Part shown: piece by piece, positions 1 to 9,122 of the stretch
Position numbering within the stretch: position 1 is the stretch's first letter
Layout of the letters: each line of letters starts with the position of its first letter
NCBI GenBank assembly: GCA_014382805.1
Contig: JACNIZ010000175.1
Location: forward strand, 1 to 39,964
Origin: Planctomycetota bacterium
Lineage (GTDB): Bacteria; Planctomycetota; UBA1135
DNA length: 39,964 nucleotides
Reading direction: 5' to 3'
Program-made: the position numbers and the translations under genes
The notes under the pieces: model-generated
Told to the model about the DNA's origin: nothing
Database searches by the model: none
Seen by the model: the letters and a program-made list of their open reading frames with translations, nothing else

Positions 1-1928
1 CATACAAGTTCGGCAATGCCGACGCTGCGAAGCAAATCCTGCGCCATGGTTTTTGCGCTGCCAAAGGCACTGCCAGGACCGTGTTCAGCTTGGCTTTGCG
101 ATTGCCAAAGCACCGCTGCCAGCCAGCGGGTTTCCGTCGGCAAACCGGCTTCTACGGGTGCATAGCCTTTGCCTATTTCAAACAAACAACCATCACCATG
201 CTCGCGCCTATTGCCAGCGACTTGATCCAATATGGATGGAATGGGGTCGCGCCGAATCAGGCGCAATCCATCCTGCACTGGGTTATCGACCCATACAAAA
301 TCGCTCAAGTCCATACCCAAGCGCTGTGCCCATTCCTCCTGTAAAAAGGTGTAGCCCTGGGTTTCATAAGCTTGATGGGCGCCACTGAGCCTGTTGCTCA
401 ACTTGCGACAAAGCTCGCGCATGTGATCTTTGCGCGGCACCTCGATTGGTGCGTGCAACGGCTCCGGCTTAATATTGTGATAGCCGGCCAAGCGCCCGAT
501 TTCTTCCACCAAATCAATTGCGGTGGTGACGTCCTTAGTGGCGCGCCAAGTAGGCACCGAAGCAGTCAAGAGTTCGCCGCGAACGCTGACCTCAAAGCCT
601 AGCCTTTGCAAAATGTCGAGCATGCGCTCAGCCGATAAATCCAAGCCCAGTAATTCAGCGGTCCGCACTGGGTTCAGGCTTAATTCAATTTGCGGCGCAA
701 CATCGCAACCAGCGTGTAATGCCGGTCCCAAAATTTTGGCCTCAGGCCGAATGGTCTTCAATAGGTAGGCAAAACGCTGCAAGGATTGCATCGCGTAACT
801 CGGATCCAATGACTTTTCAAACCGCGCCGAAGCATCGGTACGCAAGGCCAATCGATGGGAAGTCCGACGCACCCGGGTGGCGTGAAATACCGCCGATTCC
901 AACAAGATGCGGCTGGTAGTTTCACTCACCTCAGAGCATTGCCCACCCATTACTCCGGCCAGAGCAACTGCCTTGTTAGCGTCGGCGATGACCAAGTCAC
1001 TGCTTTGCAAGTGGCGATCTTGATCATCCAAAGTACGGAGTACCTCTCCTGCATGAGCTGCTCGGACTTGAATTTGTTTGCCAGCCACTTGATCTAGATC
1101 AAAAGCGTGCGTCGGCTGCCCCAGTTCTAACAAAATATAGTTGCTCAAATCAACCAAGTCATCCAGTGGACGCTGCCCTACCGCCAACAAGCGCCGCTGC
1201 AGCCAATCGGGCGATGCTTTGGGCGGGCCATCCAATTCAATCGGCAGCCCAGCGTAAAAAGCACATCCCTGTTGATCTTGAATTTTGATGCCCAGCAGCG
1301 CATCACCTTGCTCGGTAGCTACATCTTGTTTGGCCAATTCCGCAACCGGCAACGGCTTTAAATCGCGCTGCAAAATTGCAGCTAGTTCGCGGGCAAAGCC
1401 ATAATGGCCCCACAAATCAGGGCGGTGGGTTAGAGACTTGTTGTCCAACTCAAGCACATGGTCCAAAATCCCCAAGTACTGAATAAGCGGCTTCCCAACT
1501 GGAGCGTCATCCGGCAATTCCATAATCCCGGCGTGGCTATCGGACAGCTCTAATTCCTTCTCAGAACAAATCATGCCGCGCGATTCGACGCCACGCAACT
1601 TCGCCTTTTTGATTTTAAAATCCCCAGGCAAACGACTGCCCACGGGTGCAAATGCGATCTTCAGCCCCTGGCGCACGTTGGAAGCGCCGCACACTACGGT
1701 CACGACTTCATCGCCGCCGTATTCCACCTGAGTCACGGACAGTTTGTCCGCTGCAGGATGCTGTTCACACTCCACCACCAAGCCGACTACCACGTCCTGA
1801 ATGGCTTCGCCGAACACCTCAATGCCTTCCACCTCAGCAGTATGCAAAGACAGCAATTCGGACACGCGTTCCGGAGCGACATCGCTCAGGTCGACGTAAT
1901 CATTGAGCCAATTCAGTGAAATCTTCAT
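1..1928 (-). CDS. pheT: Phenylalanyl-tRNA synthetase beta subunit, partial (C-terminus off the window)
   Basis: PheT pairs with PheS as an alpha2-beta2 enzyme that charges tRNA-Phe; the beta subunit binds tRNA and edits mischarged Tyr. The reading frame is open from an ATG at 1928 to the left edge, giving about 642 of the usual ~800 residues. The start MKISLNWLNDYVDLS is typical. An EMAP/OB-type tRNA-binding domain covers about residues 40-150 (HPAADKLSVTQV, VVCGASNVRQG). The B3/B4 editing region follows (DDLVDLSNYILLELGQPTHA), then the B5 domain (SLNPVRTAELLGLDLS) and the start of the catalytic-like core (DLVEEIGRLAGYHNI). The missing part would be the rest of the core and the anticodon-binding domain. 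It begins 39 bases after pheS, as in the usual pheST operon. Identification is firm; only the C-terminus is unseen. Confidence 0.96.
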   Translation of the reverse strand, partial: MKISLNWLNDYVDLSDVAPERVSELLSLHTAEVEGIEVFGEAIQDVVVGLVVECEQHPAADKLSVTQVEYGGDEVVTVVCGASNVRQGLKIAFAPVGSRLPGDFKIKKAKLRGVESRGMICSEKELELSDSHAGIMELPDDAPVGKPLIQYLGILDHVLELDNKSLTHRPDLWGHYGFARELAAILQRDLKPLPVAELAKQDVATEQGDALLGIKIQDQQGCAFYAGLPIELDGPPKASPDWLQRRLLAVGQRPLDDLVDLSNYILLELGQPTHAFDLDQVAGKQIQVRAAHAGEVLRTLDDQDRHLQSSDLVIADANKAVALAGVMGGQCSEVSETTSRILLESAVFHATRVRRTSHRLALRTDASARFEKSLDPSYAMQSLQRFAYLLKTIRPEAKILGPALHAGCDVAPQIELSLNPVRTAELLGLDLSAERMLDILQRLGFEVSVRGELLTASVPTWRATKDVTTAIDLVEEIGRLAGYHNIKPEPLHAPIEVPRKDHMRELCRKLSNRLSGAHQAYETQGYTFLQEEWAQRLGMDLSDFVWVDNPVQDGLRLIRRDPIPSILDQVAGNRREHGDGCLFEIGKGYAPVEAGLPTETRWLAAVLWQSQSQAEHGPGSAFGSAKTMAQDLLRSVGIAELV

Positions 1929-1967
1929 GCGCGTGCTTGAGTCAAAACGCCCGGTTACTCAGGCGCG

Positions 1968-3026
1968 TTAGGCAGGGAACTGGCCAAGGAAGCTCAGAGA
2001 TCCGCTCATAAACCAACGGATGTCAGCGATTCCATAGCGCAGCATGACGATACGCGACAGCCCTAGACCGAAGGCGTAACCGCTGTATTCTTCCGGATCC
2101 AAATCGCAAGCGCGCAGTACATTGGGATGCACCAAACCGCCCGGCATCAATTCAATCCAACCGGAACCTTTGCATACTTTGCAGCCGTTTTTGCAGAACG
2201 GACAGCGCGCGTCTAACTCGAATCCGGGTTCAACGAAAGGGAAGAATCCGGGACGCAGCCGCGTTTCCAATTTGCGCCCCATCACACCCTCAATTAAGGT
2301 GTTCATCGCGTGCAACATATGGGCCACGCCAACGCCTTTATCGACAACCAGACCCTCCATTTGGTGGAAGGTATGCTCATGGGTCGCATCCAAAGTTTCT
2401 TGACGGAATACCCGTCCCGGCGCTACCACTCGCAACGGGGCACCGTATTTACGCAAAGCGCGGATTTGCACTGGCGAGGTATGGGTACGTAGGACTACGC
2501 CACTTCCATCGCCGCTGCGCTGCTCTTCAGGCGTAACCCAAATGGTGTCGTGTGATTCGCGCGCAGGGTGATCGGCAGGAATATTGAGTGCGTCAAAGTT
2601 GTTTTCTTCTAGCTCCACCTCAGGCCCATCCACAACTTGAAAGCCCATGGATAGAAACAAATCTTCCAATTCACGCGTCACCGCGTTGATGGGATGGATT
2701 CCCCCTCTAGGGCCAACTGGCCCAGGCAAGCTAGAGTCAAACCCGTCTGCAGCGAGTTCTGCCTGTAAAGCAGAACTCGCAAGGATTTGACGTTTCTCTA
2801 CTAGCGCCCCGCTCAGCTCCAGCTTCACTTGGTTAGCAAATTGACCAATGCCGGGCCGCTCCTCCGCTGGCAAGGTGCCTAGCGTTTTCAGCAGTCCAGT
2901 GATGGCTCCTTTGCGACCGAGAAGCTCAACTTCTATCGCTTTGAGGCCGACTTCGGCTTCCGCTTCGGCGATGGAAGCTAGCCCCTCGCTGCGGAGTAGT
3001 TCAAGACGTTCCCGCATGAGAGGCAT
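1968..3026 (-). CDS. pheS: Phenylalanyl-tRNA synthetase alpha subunit
   Basis: Catalytic subunit of phenylalanyl-tRNA synthetase, about 352 residues, close to the family norm. It has the N-terminal coiled-coil that grips tRNA (about residues 1-85, LGRKGAITGLLKTL) and a class II core with HPINAVTRELEDLFLSMGF, the RTHTSPVQIR motif, GRVFRQETLDATHEHTFHQ (motif 2) and FGLGLSRIVMLRYGI (motif 3). A CPFC...CKVC cysteine cluster lies just before GSGWIELMPGG. The frame is open further upstream, but that part overlaps rplT and does not resemble PheS. I place the start at ATG 3026, 13 bases after the rplT stop; ATG 3017 is an equally possible alternative. No strong Shine-Dalgarno sequence is visible, so translation is probably coupled to rplT. 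Confidence 0.96.
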   Translation of the reverse strand: MPLMRERLELLRSEGLASIAEAEAEVGLKAIEVELLGRKGAITGLLKTLGTLPAEERPGIGQFANQVKLELSGALVEKRQILASSALQAELAADGFDSSLPGPVGPRGGIHPINAVTRELEDLFLSMGFQVVDGPEVELEENNFDALNIPADHPARESHDTIWVTPEEQRSGDGSGVVLRTHTSPVQIRALRKYGAPLRVVAPGRVFRQETLDATHEHTFHQMEGLVVDKGVGVAHMLHAMNTLIEGVMGRKLETRLRPGFFPFVEPGFELDARCPFCKNGCKVCKGSGWIELMPGGLVHPNVLRACDLDPEEYSGYAFGLGLSRIVMLRYGIADIRWFMSGSLSFLGQFPA

Positions 3027-3039
3027 TCGGGCAAAGGTC

Positions 3040-3399
3040 TTAAGCCGCGAGGGCTTGCTTGGCGCGTGCTGCGACCTCGGCAAAAGTAGCCGGATCATGG
3101 AAGGCCAATTCGGAAAGAGCACGACGGTCGATGTCAATGCCGGCTTTCTTGACGCCGTACATAAACTTCGAGTAGCTCAAACCGTTGGCGCGGGAAGCAG
3201 CGTTAATACGCTGGATCCACAGCTTGCGGAAATTACGCTTCTTAACCCGACGGTCGCGGTAGGCAAAATTGCCAGCGCGTAGCAAGGTCTCCTTAACCGT
3301 GCGCAAAAGCTTGCGACGGCCACCCCAATAGCCTTTGGCGCGACGCATTAAGCGGCGGCGGCGACGAAGACGTGGGACTACGTTACGTGCGCGAGTCAT
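3040..3399 (-). CDS. rplT: 50S ribosomal protein L20
   Basis: Early-assembly 23S rRNA-binding protein of the large subunit, 119 residues, the usual length. It begins MTRARNVVPRLRRRRRLMRR and carries the family stretch AKGYWGGRRKLLRTVKE, then RNFRKLWIQRINAASR and GLSYSKFMYGVKKAGIDIDR. It follows rpmI by about 50 bases in the near-universal infC-rpmI-rplT order. In other bacteria L20 represses this operon by binding its mRNA. I could not recognise that leader structure here. Confidence 0.98.
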   Translation of the reverse strand: MTRARNVVPRLRRRRRLMRRAKGYWGGRRKLLRTVKETLLRAGNFAYRDRRVKKRNFRKLWIQRINAASRANGLSYSKFMYGVKKAGIDIDRRALSELAFHDPATFAEVAARAKQALAA

Positions 3400-3452
3400 T
3401 GTTTTTCCTCAGTTCCTTTTTCGATTTCTGGATTACAGCTTTGGTATCGGCC

Positions 3453-3647
3453 TTACGCACCCATCAAACGACGGTAGTTGGCAGCGATCTTTCCTGTCAA
3501 GATAGACTGCTGGCGTAAACGCCGACGTCGCTTGGAGGACTTGGAGCTGAGGAGGTGACGGGTCATTTGATGCCCGCGCTTGACTTTGCCGGTTTTGGTC
3601 AATTTGATTCGACCGGCGACTGCTTTTTTAGTTTTTTGCTTGGGCAC
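3453..3647 (-). CDS. rpmI: 50S ribosomal protein L35
   Basis: Small basic large-subunit protein of 64 residues. The frame is open further upstream to 3704, but family members begin (M)PKxKTKKA. That point coincides with a GTG at 3647, giving VPKQKTKKAVAGRIKLTKTG; a GTGAGA stretch about 5 bases upstream is a weak ribosome-binding site. The central KTGKVKRGHQMTRHLLSSKS and terminal AANYRRLMG are characteristic. The 87 bases between infC and this gene contain only short inverted repeats (for example CTTGG/CCAAG), too weak to call a regulatory element. Confidence 0.95.
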   Translation of the reverse strand: MPKQKTKKAVAGRIKLTKTGKVKRGHQMTRHLLSSKSSKRRRRLRQQSILTGKIAANYRRLMGA

Positions 3648-3734
3648 GGCTGTCTCACGTGGCTTGGTTCCAAGGGAAGGAAGCGGAGAATTGTAGCTTC
3701 TCACGCCTGAAAGTCAACTTAGAGATGACCTTGG

Positions 3735-4541
3735 TTAATCGCCAGCCTCTTTTTCGGGCTTGGGCGCAGTGGTTGTATCGGCGGGCTTCGATGCGGAAGC
3801 AGCCTCAGGCTCTTCTGCGGCAGCTTGGGGCTTTGTAGTCGCTTCTGGCTCTGCCGCTGGGGCTGATTCTACCTCGGGTGTTTCGCCATCCGCTGTTACC
3901 GTGGATTCGGCTTCGGCCGGTTCTGGCTCATAGGATTCCTGCCGTTGAGAGCCGTCGTCCACCGCCGATTCTTCAGCCTTAGTAGGCTTGGATTGAGCGC
4001 CTGGAATTCGGGCCAACAGCAAGTTCATGCGCCGTCCCTCCATCCGTGGAGTCCGCTCCAAACGAGCAAGGTCGCTGAGCATTTCGACCACCCGCATCAG
4101 CACATCGCGACCTAGACTTTGGTAAGCCATTTCACGACCGCGGAACAAGCAAGTCACCTGGACCTTGTTACCGGCTTCTAGAAATTGGCGAGCTTTGCGC
4201 ACCTTAATTGCAACGTCGTTGACGTCGATCTTAGGACGCACTCGGATTTCCTTGAGCACGGAACTGGTCGATTTTGGCTTTCCGCGCGCCTTTTTCTTTT
4301 GCTCGTATTTGAATTTTCCGTAATCCAAAATTCGGCAGACTGGCGGGCGTGAGTTCGGAGCTACCTCGACCAAGTCAAGGCCAGCATCTTCTGCCATGCG
4401 CAGCGCCTTGGAGGTCGGCATTGCGCCGATCTGGTCTCCATCAGGGCCAATGACAAATACTTCGCGGATTCGAATCCGCCTGTTCACCCTGTATTTTTCT
4501 TTTTCGGGTGGCCCAAATCTTCTTCTTCTTCTCGGTGGAAT
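3735..4541 (-). CDS. infC: Translation initiation factor IF-3 with AUU start and long acidic tail
   Basis: IF-3 binds the 30S subunit, prevents premature 50S joining and proofreads start codons. A GTG exists at 4487 (VNRRIRIREVF). However, the frame continues upstream through EKEKYR, which matches the usual pre-VN residues of the family, to an ATT at 4539-4541. An AGAGGT Shine-Dalgarno sequence sits 6 bases before it. I therefore call the AUU start, giving 268 residues. The order is: a basic N-terminal extension (PPRRRRRFGPPEKEKY), the IF3-N domain (about 19-88, EVAPNSRPPVCRILDYGKFK), the IF3-C domain (about 95-180, KEIRVRPKI, FLEAGNKVQV, FRGREMAYQSLG), then an ~85-residue Ala/Glu/Pro-rich tail absent from E. 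coli IF-3 (about 180 residues). It starts 29 bases after aspS. Confidence 0.95.
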   Translation of the reverse strand: MPPRRRRRFGPPEKEKYRVNRRIRIREVFVIGPDGDQIGAMPTSKALRMAEDAGLDLVEVAPNSRPPVCRILDYGKFKYEQKKKARGKPKSTSSVLKEIRVRPKIDVNDVAIKVRKARQFLEAGNKVQVTCLFRGREMAYQSLGRDVLMRVVEMLSDLARLERTPRMEGRRMNLLLARIPGAQSKPTKAEESAVDDGSQRQESYEPEPAEAESTVTADGETPEVESAPAAEPEATTKPQAAAEEPEAASASKPADTTTAPKPEKEAGD

Positions 4542-4547
4542 GGTGTT

Positions 4548-4553
4548 ACCTCT
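4548..4553 (-). promoter_or_regulatory. Shine-Dalgarno sequence of infC that fixes its AUU start
   Basis: On the minus strand AGAGGT lies 6 bases upstream of ATT 4541 and in the gap after the aspS stop. No comparable site precedes the downstream GTG at 4487. AUU at infC is the known device by which IF-3 limits its own synthesis in several bacteria, which supports this reading. Confidence 0.8.
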
Positions 4554-4570
4554 TAAATTTCAAGTTGGCC

Positions 4571-6358
4571 TTATTCGGTTGGCGTCGGCTGTTTAAGCAA
4601 GGCCAAGCCCAATTCTGCAAGTTGCGCCGCATCTACCGGCGCGGGGGCTTCGGTCAGCGGGCATGCCGCCGAAGCAGTTTTCGGGAACGCAATCACATCT
4701 CGGATGGAATCGGCCCCAAACATGAGTGCATAAAGTCGATCCAGTCCGATCGCGAAGCCACCGTGAGGTGGAGCGCCATAGCGGAATGCTTCGAGTAAAT
4801 GCTGGAATCGGCGTTGCGCCTCTTCGGGCTCCATACCAATGGAGGCAAAAATCGCTTCCTGCAATTCACGATCGTGAATTCGAATGGAGCCAGAGCCGAG
4901 TTCAACGCCATTGAGCACTAAGTCGTAGGCGCGCGAACGAATGCCTTCTTTTTGGCCGCCCAACAAGGCTTCCAAATCTTCCGAAACCGGAGCGGTAAAG
5001 GGGTGGTGAGCCGGAGCCCATTCGCCATCATCACCTTGTTCGAACAATGGGAATTCGGTAATCCAAACCAAACGATCCTTTTCGCCCACCATACCCATCA
5101 TTTCACCAGCCGCCCGACGGATGGCGTCGACCGCAACCAGGGTGCGGCGCGGTTGATCGGCGATGGTCAGAATCAGGTCGTCCGTTTCGGCGCCTAGAGT
5201 GGCAATGAAATCCGCACCGGCTTGCTCGCCGAGGAAACGTCCTAATGGACCAGTAGCTCCATCAGCGGTGACTTTGCACCAAGCTGCGCCGCCAGCCCCT
5301 GCGTCTCGGGCAGTTTGCTCCAGGCTAGTGATTTGCTTGCGTGATAGCGAACCGCCACCTGGCACGCGGAATCCGCGAACCCAACCGCCAGCTTCGAGAA
5401 CTGAACGATAAACACCAAAACCGATCATGCCGGCAACTTCGCCGAGGTCCACGATTTCGATGGGTATGCGCAAGTCAGGCTTGTCCGAGGCGAAGCGATC
5501 GATAGCTTCTCGGTACGACATACGCTCCACCGGCAATTCCAATTCGCGGTCGAGTAAATCCCGATACAAACTCGCCATAACCTGCTCCACCATGGCTAGA
5601 ATTTCATCCTCCGTCACGAAGGACATTTCCATATCCAATTGGCTGAATTCAGGCTGACGATCTGCACGCAAATCTTCGTCGCGCATGCAGCGAGCGATTT
5701 GAAAGTAGCGATCTAATCCCCCCACCATGCACAATTGCTTGAACACCTGCGGCGATTGCGGCAAGGCGTACCAAGTACCTGGCCGTACCCGGCTTGGGAC
5801 CAAATAGTCACGGGCACCTTCGGGAGTGGACCGAGTCATCATTGGCGTCTCCACCTCGGTGAAGCCCTGATCCACCAACGCGCAGCGCACTGCATGATTC
5901 GCTTTGGAGCGCAACTCCATTAAACGCTGCATCGGCCGTCGACGCAAATCCAGGTAGCGGTATTTCATCCGCAGTTGCTCGGGTACATCGAGTTCGTCCT
6001 GAATTTCGAACGGCAGGCGCTGAGACTTGGAAAGCACACTGACTTTCTCGACCAACAACTCGACCTCGCCAGTGGCGCGATCTTTGTTTTTCTGCCCCTC
6101 GATGCGCGGCCGAACCACGCCATGCACCTGTACCACATACTCAGGGTGTAATGAGCCAATTTGGTCTCGTGCCTCCTGGGTGGCGTCATCGTCTGCGATG
6201 AGCTGCAAAATTCCAGCACGGTCGCGCAGGTCTACGAAGTACACCCCGCCGTGGTTCCGTCGGTTGGCAACCCAACCACATACCACAACTTTTTCGCCTA
6301 TGTCCGATGCACGAAGATCACCACAGCGATGGGTCCGCCAAGTAGCGGCTGGACTCAT
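4571..6358 (-). CDS. aspS: Aspartyl-tRNA synthetase, probably non-discriminating
   Basis: Class II synthetase of 595 residues charging tRNA-Asp, the usual bacterial length. The N-terminal OB-fold anticodon-binding domain (about 15-115) contains VCGWVANRRNHGGVYFVDLR. It is followed by RYLDLRRRPMQ, the class II core (ETPMMTRSTPEGARDYLVPS, ALPQSPQVFKQLCMVGGLDR, ARCMRDEDLRADRQPEF), the bacterial GAD insertion (about 290-410) and motif 3 (GGFAIGLDRLYALM). His36 and Gly88 correspond, by my hand alignment, to the two positions associated with the non-discriminating enzyme of Pseudomonas, which also charges tRNA-Asn. If correct, this predicts a GatCAB amidotransferase elsewhere. Its ATG overlaps the atpC stop by four bases (ATGA), so it is translationally coupled to the ATP synthase genes. 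Confidence 0.97.
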   Translation of the reverse strand: MSPAATWRTHRCGDLRASDIGEKVVVCGWVANRRNHGGVYFVDLRDRAGILQLIADDDATQEARDQIGSLHPEYVVQVHGVVRPRIEGQKNKDRATGEVELLVEKVSVLSKSQRLPFEIQDELDVPEQLRMKYRYLDLRRRPMQRLMELRSKANHAVRCALVDQGFTEVETPMMTRSTPEGARDYLVPSRVRPGTWYALPQSPQVFKQLCMVGGLDRYFQIARCMRDEDLRADRQPEFSQLDMEMSFVTEDEILAMVEQVMASLYRDLLDRELELPVERMSYREAIDRFASDKPDLRIPIEIVDLGEVAGMIGFGVYRSVLEAGGWVRGFRVPGGGSLSRKQITSLEQTARDAGAGGAAWCKVTADGATGPLGRFLGEQAGADFIATLGAETDDLILTIADQPRRTLVAVDAIRRAAGEMMGMVGEKDRLVWITEFPLFEQGDDGEWAPAHHPFTAPVSEDLEALLGGQKEGIRSRAYDLVLNGVELGSGSIRIHDRELQEAIFASIGMEPEEAQRRFQHLLEAFRYGAPPHGGFAIGLDRLYALMFGADSIRDVIAFPKTASAACPLTEAPAPVDAAQLAELGLALLKQPTPTE

Positions 6359-6765
6359 CGGCGGCGGGCGAGTCTTTCGCGTATTAGGGCGCGGCGCAGG
6401 GCTAGTTCGGCCCGTGCAAAATCGACTTCGGTTTTGCTGCCTTGCAATCTGCGGCGGGCACGCTCAGCAGCGCGGGTGGCGCGATCGAGGTCAATTTGTT
6501 CCGGTTTTTCGGCCGACCGGGTCAAAATTGTAACCACGTTGTTGGCCACCTGGGCAAAACCATCATGGATGATCATCTCCATGCTTTCGCCCTCGGTTGC
6601 TTTGGCGCGGAGCAGGCCACTTGTGGTCAGCGAAGTCATCGCCGCATGCCTAGGTAAGATGCCGAACAGGCCGTCATCACCAGGGAATTGCACAGATGCT
6701 GCCTCCATTTCCAGGAGGATGCCTTCGGGGGAGACCACCTTGAGAGTCAGGTTAGACGTGCTCAC
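6355..6765 (-). CDS. atpC: ATP synthase F1 epsilon subunit
   Basis: Central-stalk subunit of F1, 136 residues. It joins gamma to the c-ring and can inhibit ATP hydrolysis through its C-terminal helices. The N-terminal beta-sandwich (about 5-85) shows LKVVSPEGILLEMEAASVQFPG and GLFGILPRHAAMTSL. The C-terminal helical hairpin (about 90-136) is rich in Ala, Arg and Glu (DLDRATRAAERARRRLQG). It lies 9 bases after atpD and ends in the ATGA overlap with aspS. Confidence 0.95.
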   Translation of the reverse strand: MSTSNLTLKVVSPEGILLEMEAASVQFPGDDGLFGILPRHAAMTSLTTSGLLRAKATEGESMEMIIHDGFAQVANNVVTILTRSAEKPEQIDLDRATRAAERARRRLQGSKTEVDFARAELALRRALIRERLARRR

Positions 6766-6774
6766 AGCTTAACT

Positions 6775-8202
<1,428 letters not shown>

Positions 8203-8222
8203 TCAGACGGGGATGTGACGCA

Positions 8223-9101
8223 TCAAAGGGCTTCAGCCCCGGAGACAATTTCTGAGATTTCGGCCGTAATCTTGGCCTGGCGAGCTCGGTTGTAAACCCG
8301 CGTAATGTCCTTCTTCATATCACCGGCAGCGTCGGTTGCATTAGTCATTGCGAAGCGACGAGAGGCGTATTCAGAAGTGATGGACTCGAGCAATGCATGG
8401 AAAATGCAAGTCTCGAGGTAGCGCGGAACCAGCCGGCCCAGCAACTCTGGACCGCCTGGTTCGAGGATGGATTCGGTTGCTTTGTGTTCGGTCGCGGCCG
8501 GAGCGATGGGCAAGAAATGAGCCACTTGTGGCTTATATTTAACCATCGAGATGAAACTGGTGAATGCCAGTTTCAATTCAGACAGCTCGCCGTTGCGGAA
8601 CGCTGAAACCAGCATGTGGCTCACGCTTGCAGCATCCATGAAATTCAACTGTTCCAGATTAAGGTCTTCCAGGTAGGACTCTACTGGGTGCCCGACTCTG
8701 GTAGCGTGATCCATAGCTTTACGACCAATCACGTAGAGCTTGAATCCACGGCCGGAAGCTCTGAGTTCGGCTATGTAGCGATCCACTTCCTTTTGGATGT
8801 TGGAGTTGTACGCACCACACAAACCTCGATCCGAGCCTACAGAAAGAATTCCGACCGGCGCATCTGGCGCATGGACCGAAAACAAAGGCCCAGCATCTCC
8901 AGCGGCTTCGGGTTCGGCTGCTACAGCCCCAGACAAGCCCCGAACGAGGTGTTCGATTTCCTCGGTGTAGGGCTTGGCGGCAACTGTATGTTCCTGGAAT
9001 CGGCGCAGTTTGGTGGTCGCCACCATCTCCATTGCACGGGTAATCTTTTGGATATTCCCAATGCTGGCGATGCGCTGACGAAGGTCACGAATGTTTGCCA
9101 C
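8223..9101 (-). CDS. atpG: ATP synthase F1 gamma subunit
   Basis: Rotor shaft of F1, 292 residues. Both diagnostic coiled-coil ends are present. The N-terminus is MANIRDLRQRIASIGNIQKI followed by TRAMEMVATTKLRR, and the C-terminus is RRFAMTNATDAAGDM with ARQAKITAEISEIVSGAEAL. The central Rossmann-like part includes GILSVGSDRGLCGAYNSNI. Spacing is 21 bases to atpA and 23 to atpD, in the standard A-G-D-C order. Confidence 0.97.
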   Translation of the reverse strand: MANIRDLRQRIASIGNIQKITRAMEMVATTKLRRFQEHTVAAKPYTEEIEHLVRGLSGAVAAEPEAAGDAGPLFSVHAPDAPVGILSVGSDRGLCGAYNSNIQKEVDRYIAELRASGRGFKLYVIGRKAMDHATRVGHPVESYLEDLNLEQLNFMDAASVSHMLVSAFRNGELSELKLAFTSFISMVKYKPQVAHFLPIAPAATEHKATESILEPGGPELLGRLVPRYLETCIFHALLESITSEYASRRFAMTNATDAAGDMKKDITRVYNRARQAKITAEISEIVSGAEAL

Positions 9102-9122
9102 GGTTCCTTAGGTGCAGATGGA

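Noticed and set aside
53-1906. Several plus-strand open frames over the left edge
   Set aside because: They lie opposite pheT, whose minus-strand frame is open from 1928 to the edge and matches the family throughout; the plus-strand translations resemble nothing.
3648-3734. L20-binding leader or attenuator between infC and rpmI
   Set aside because: Only two five-base stems are visible, and no structure resembling known L20 sites.
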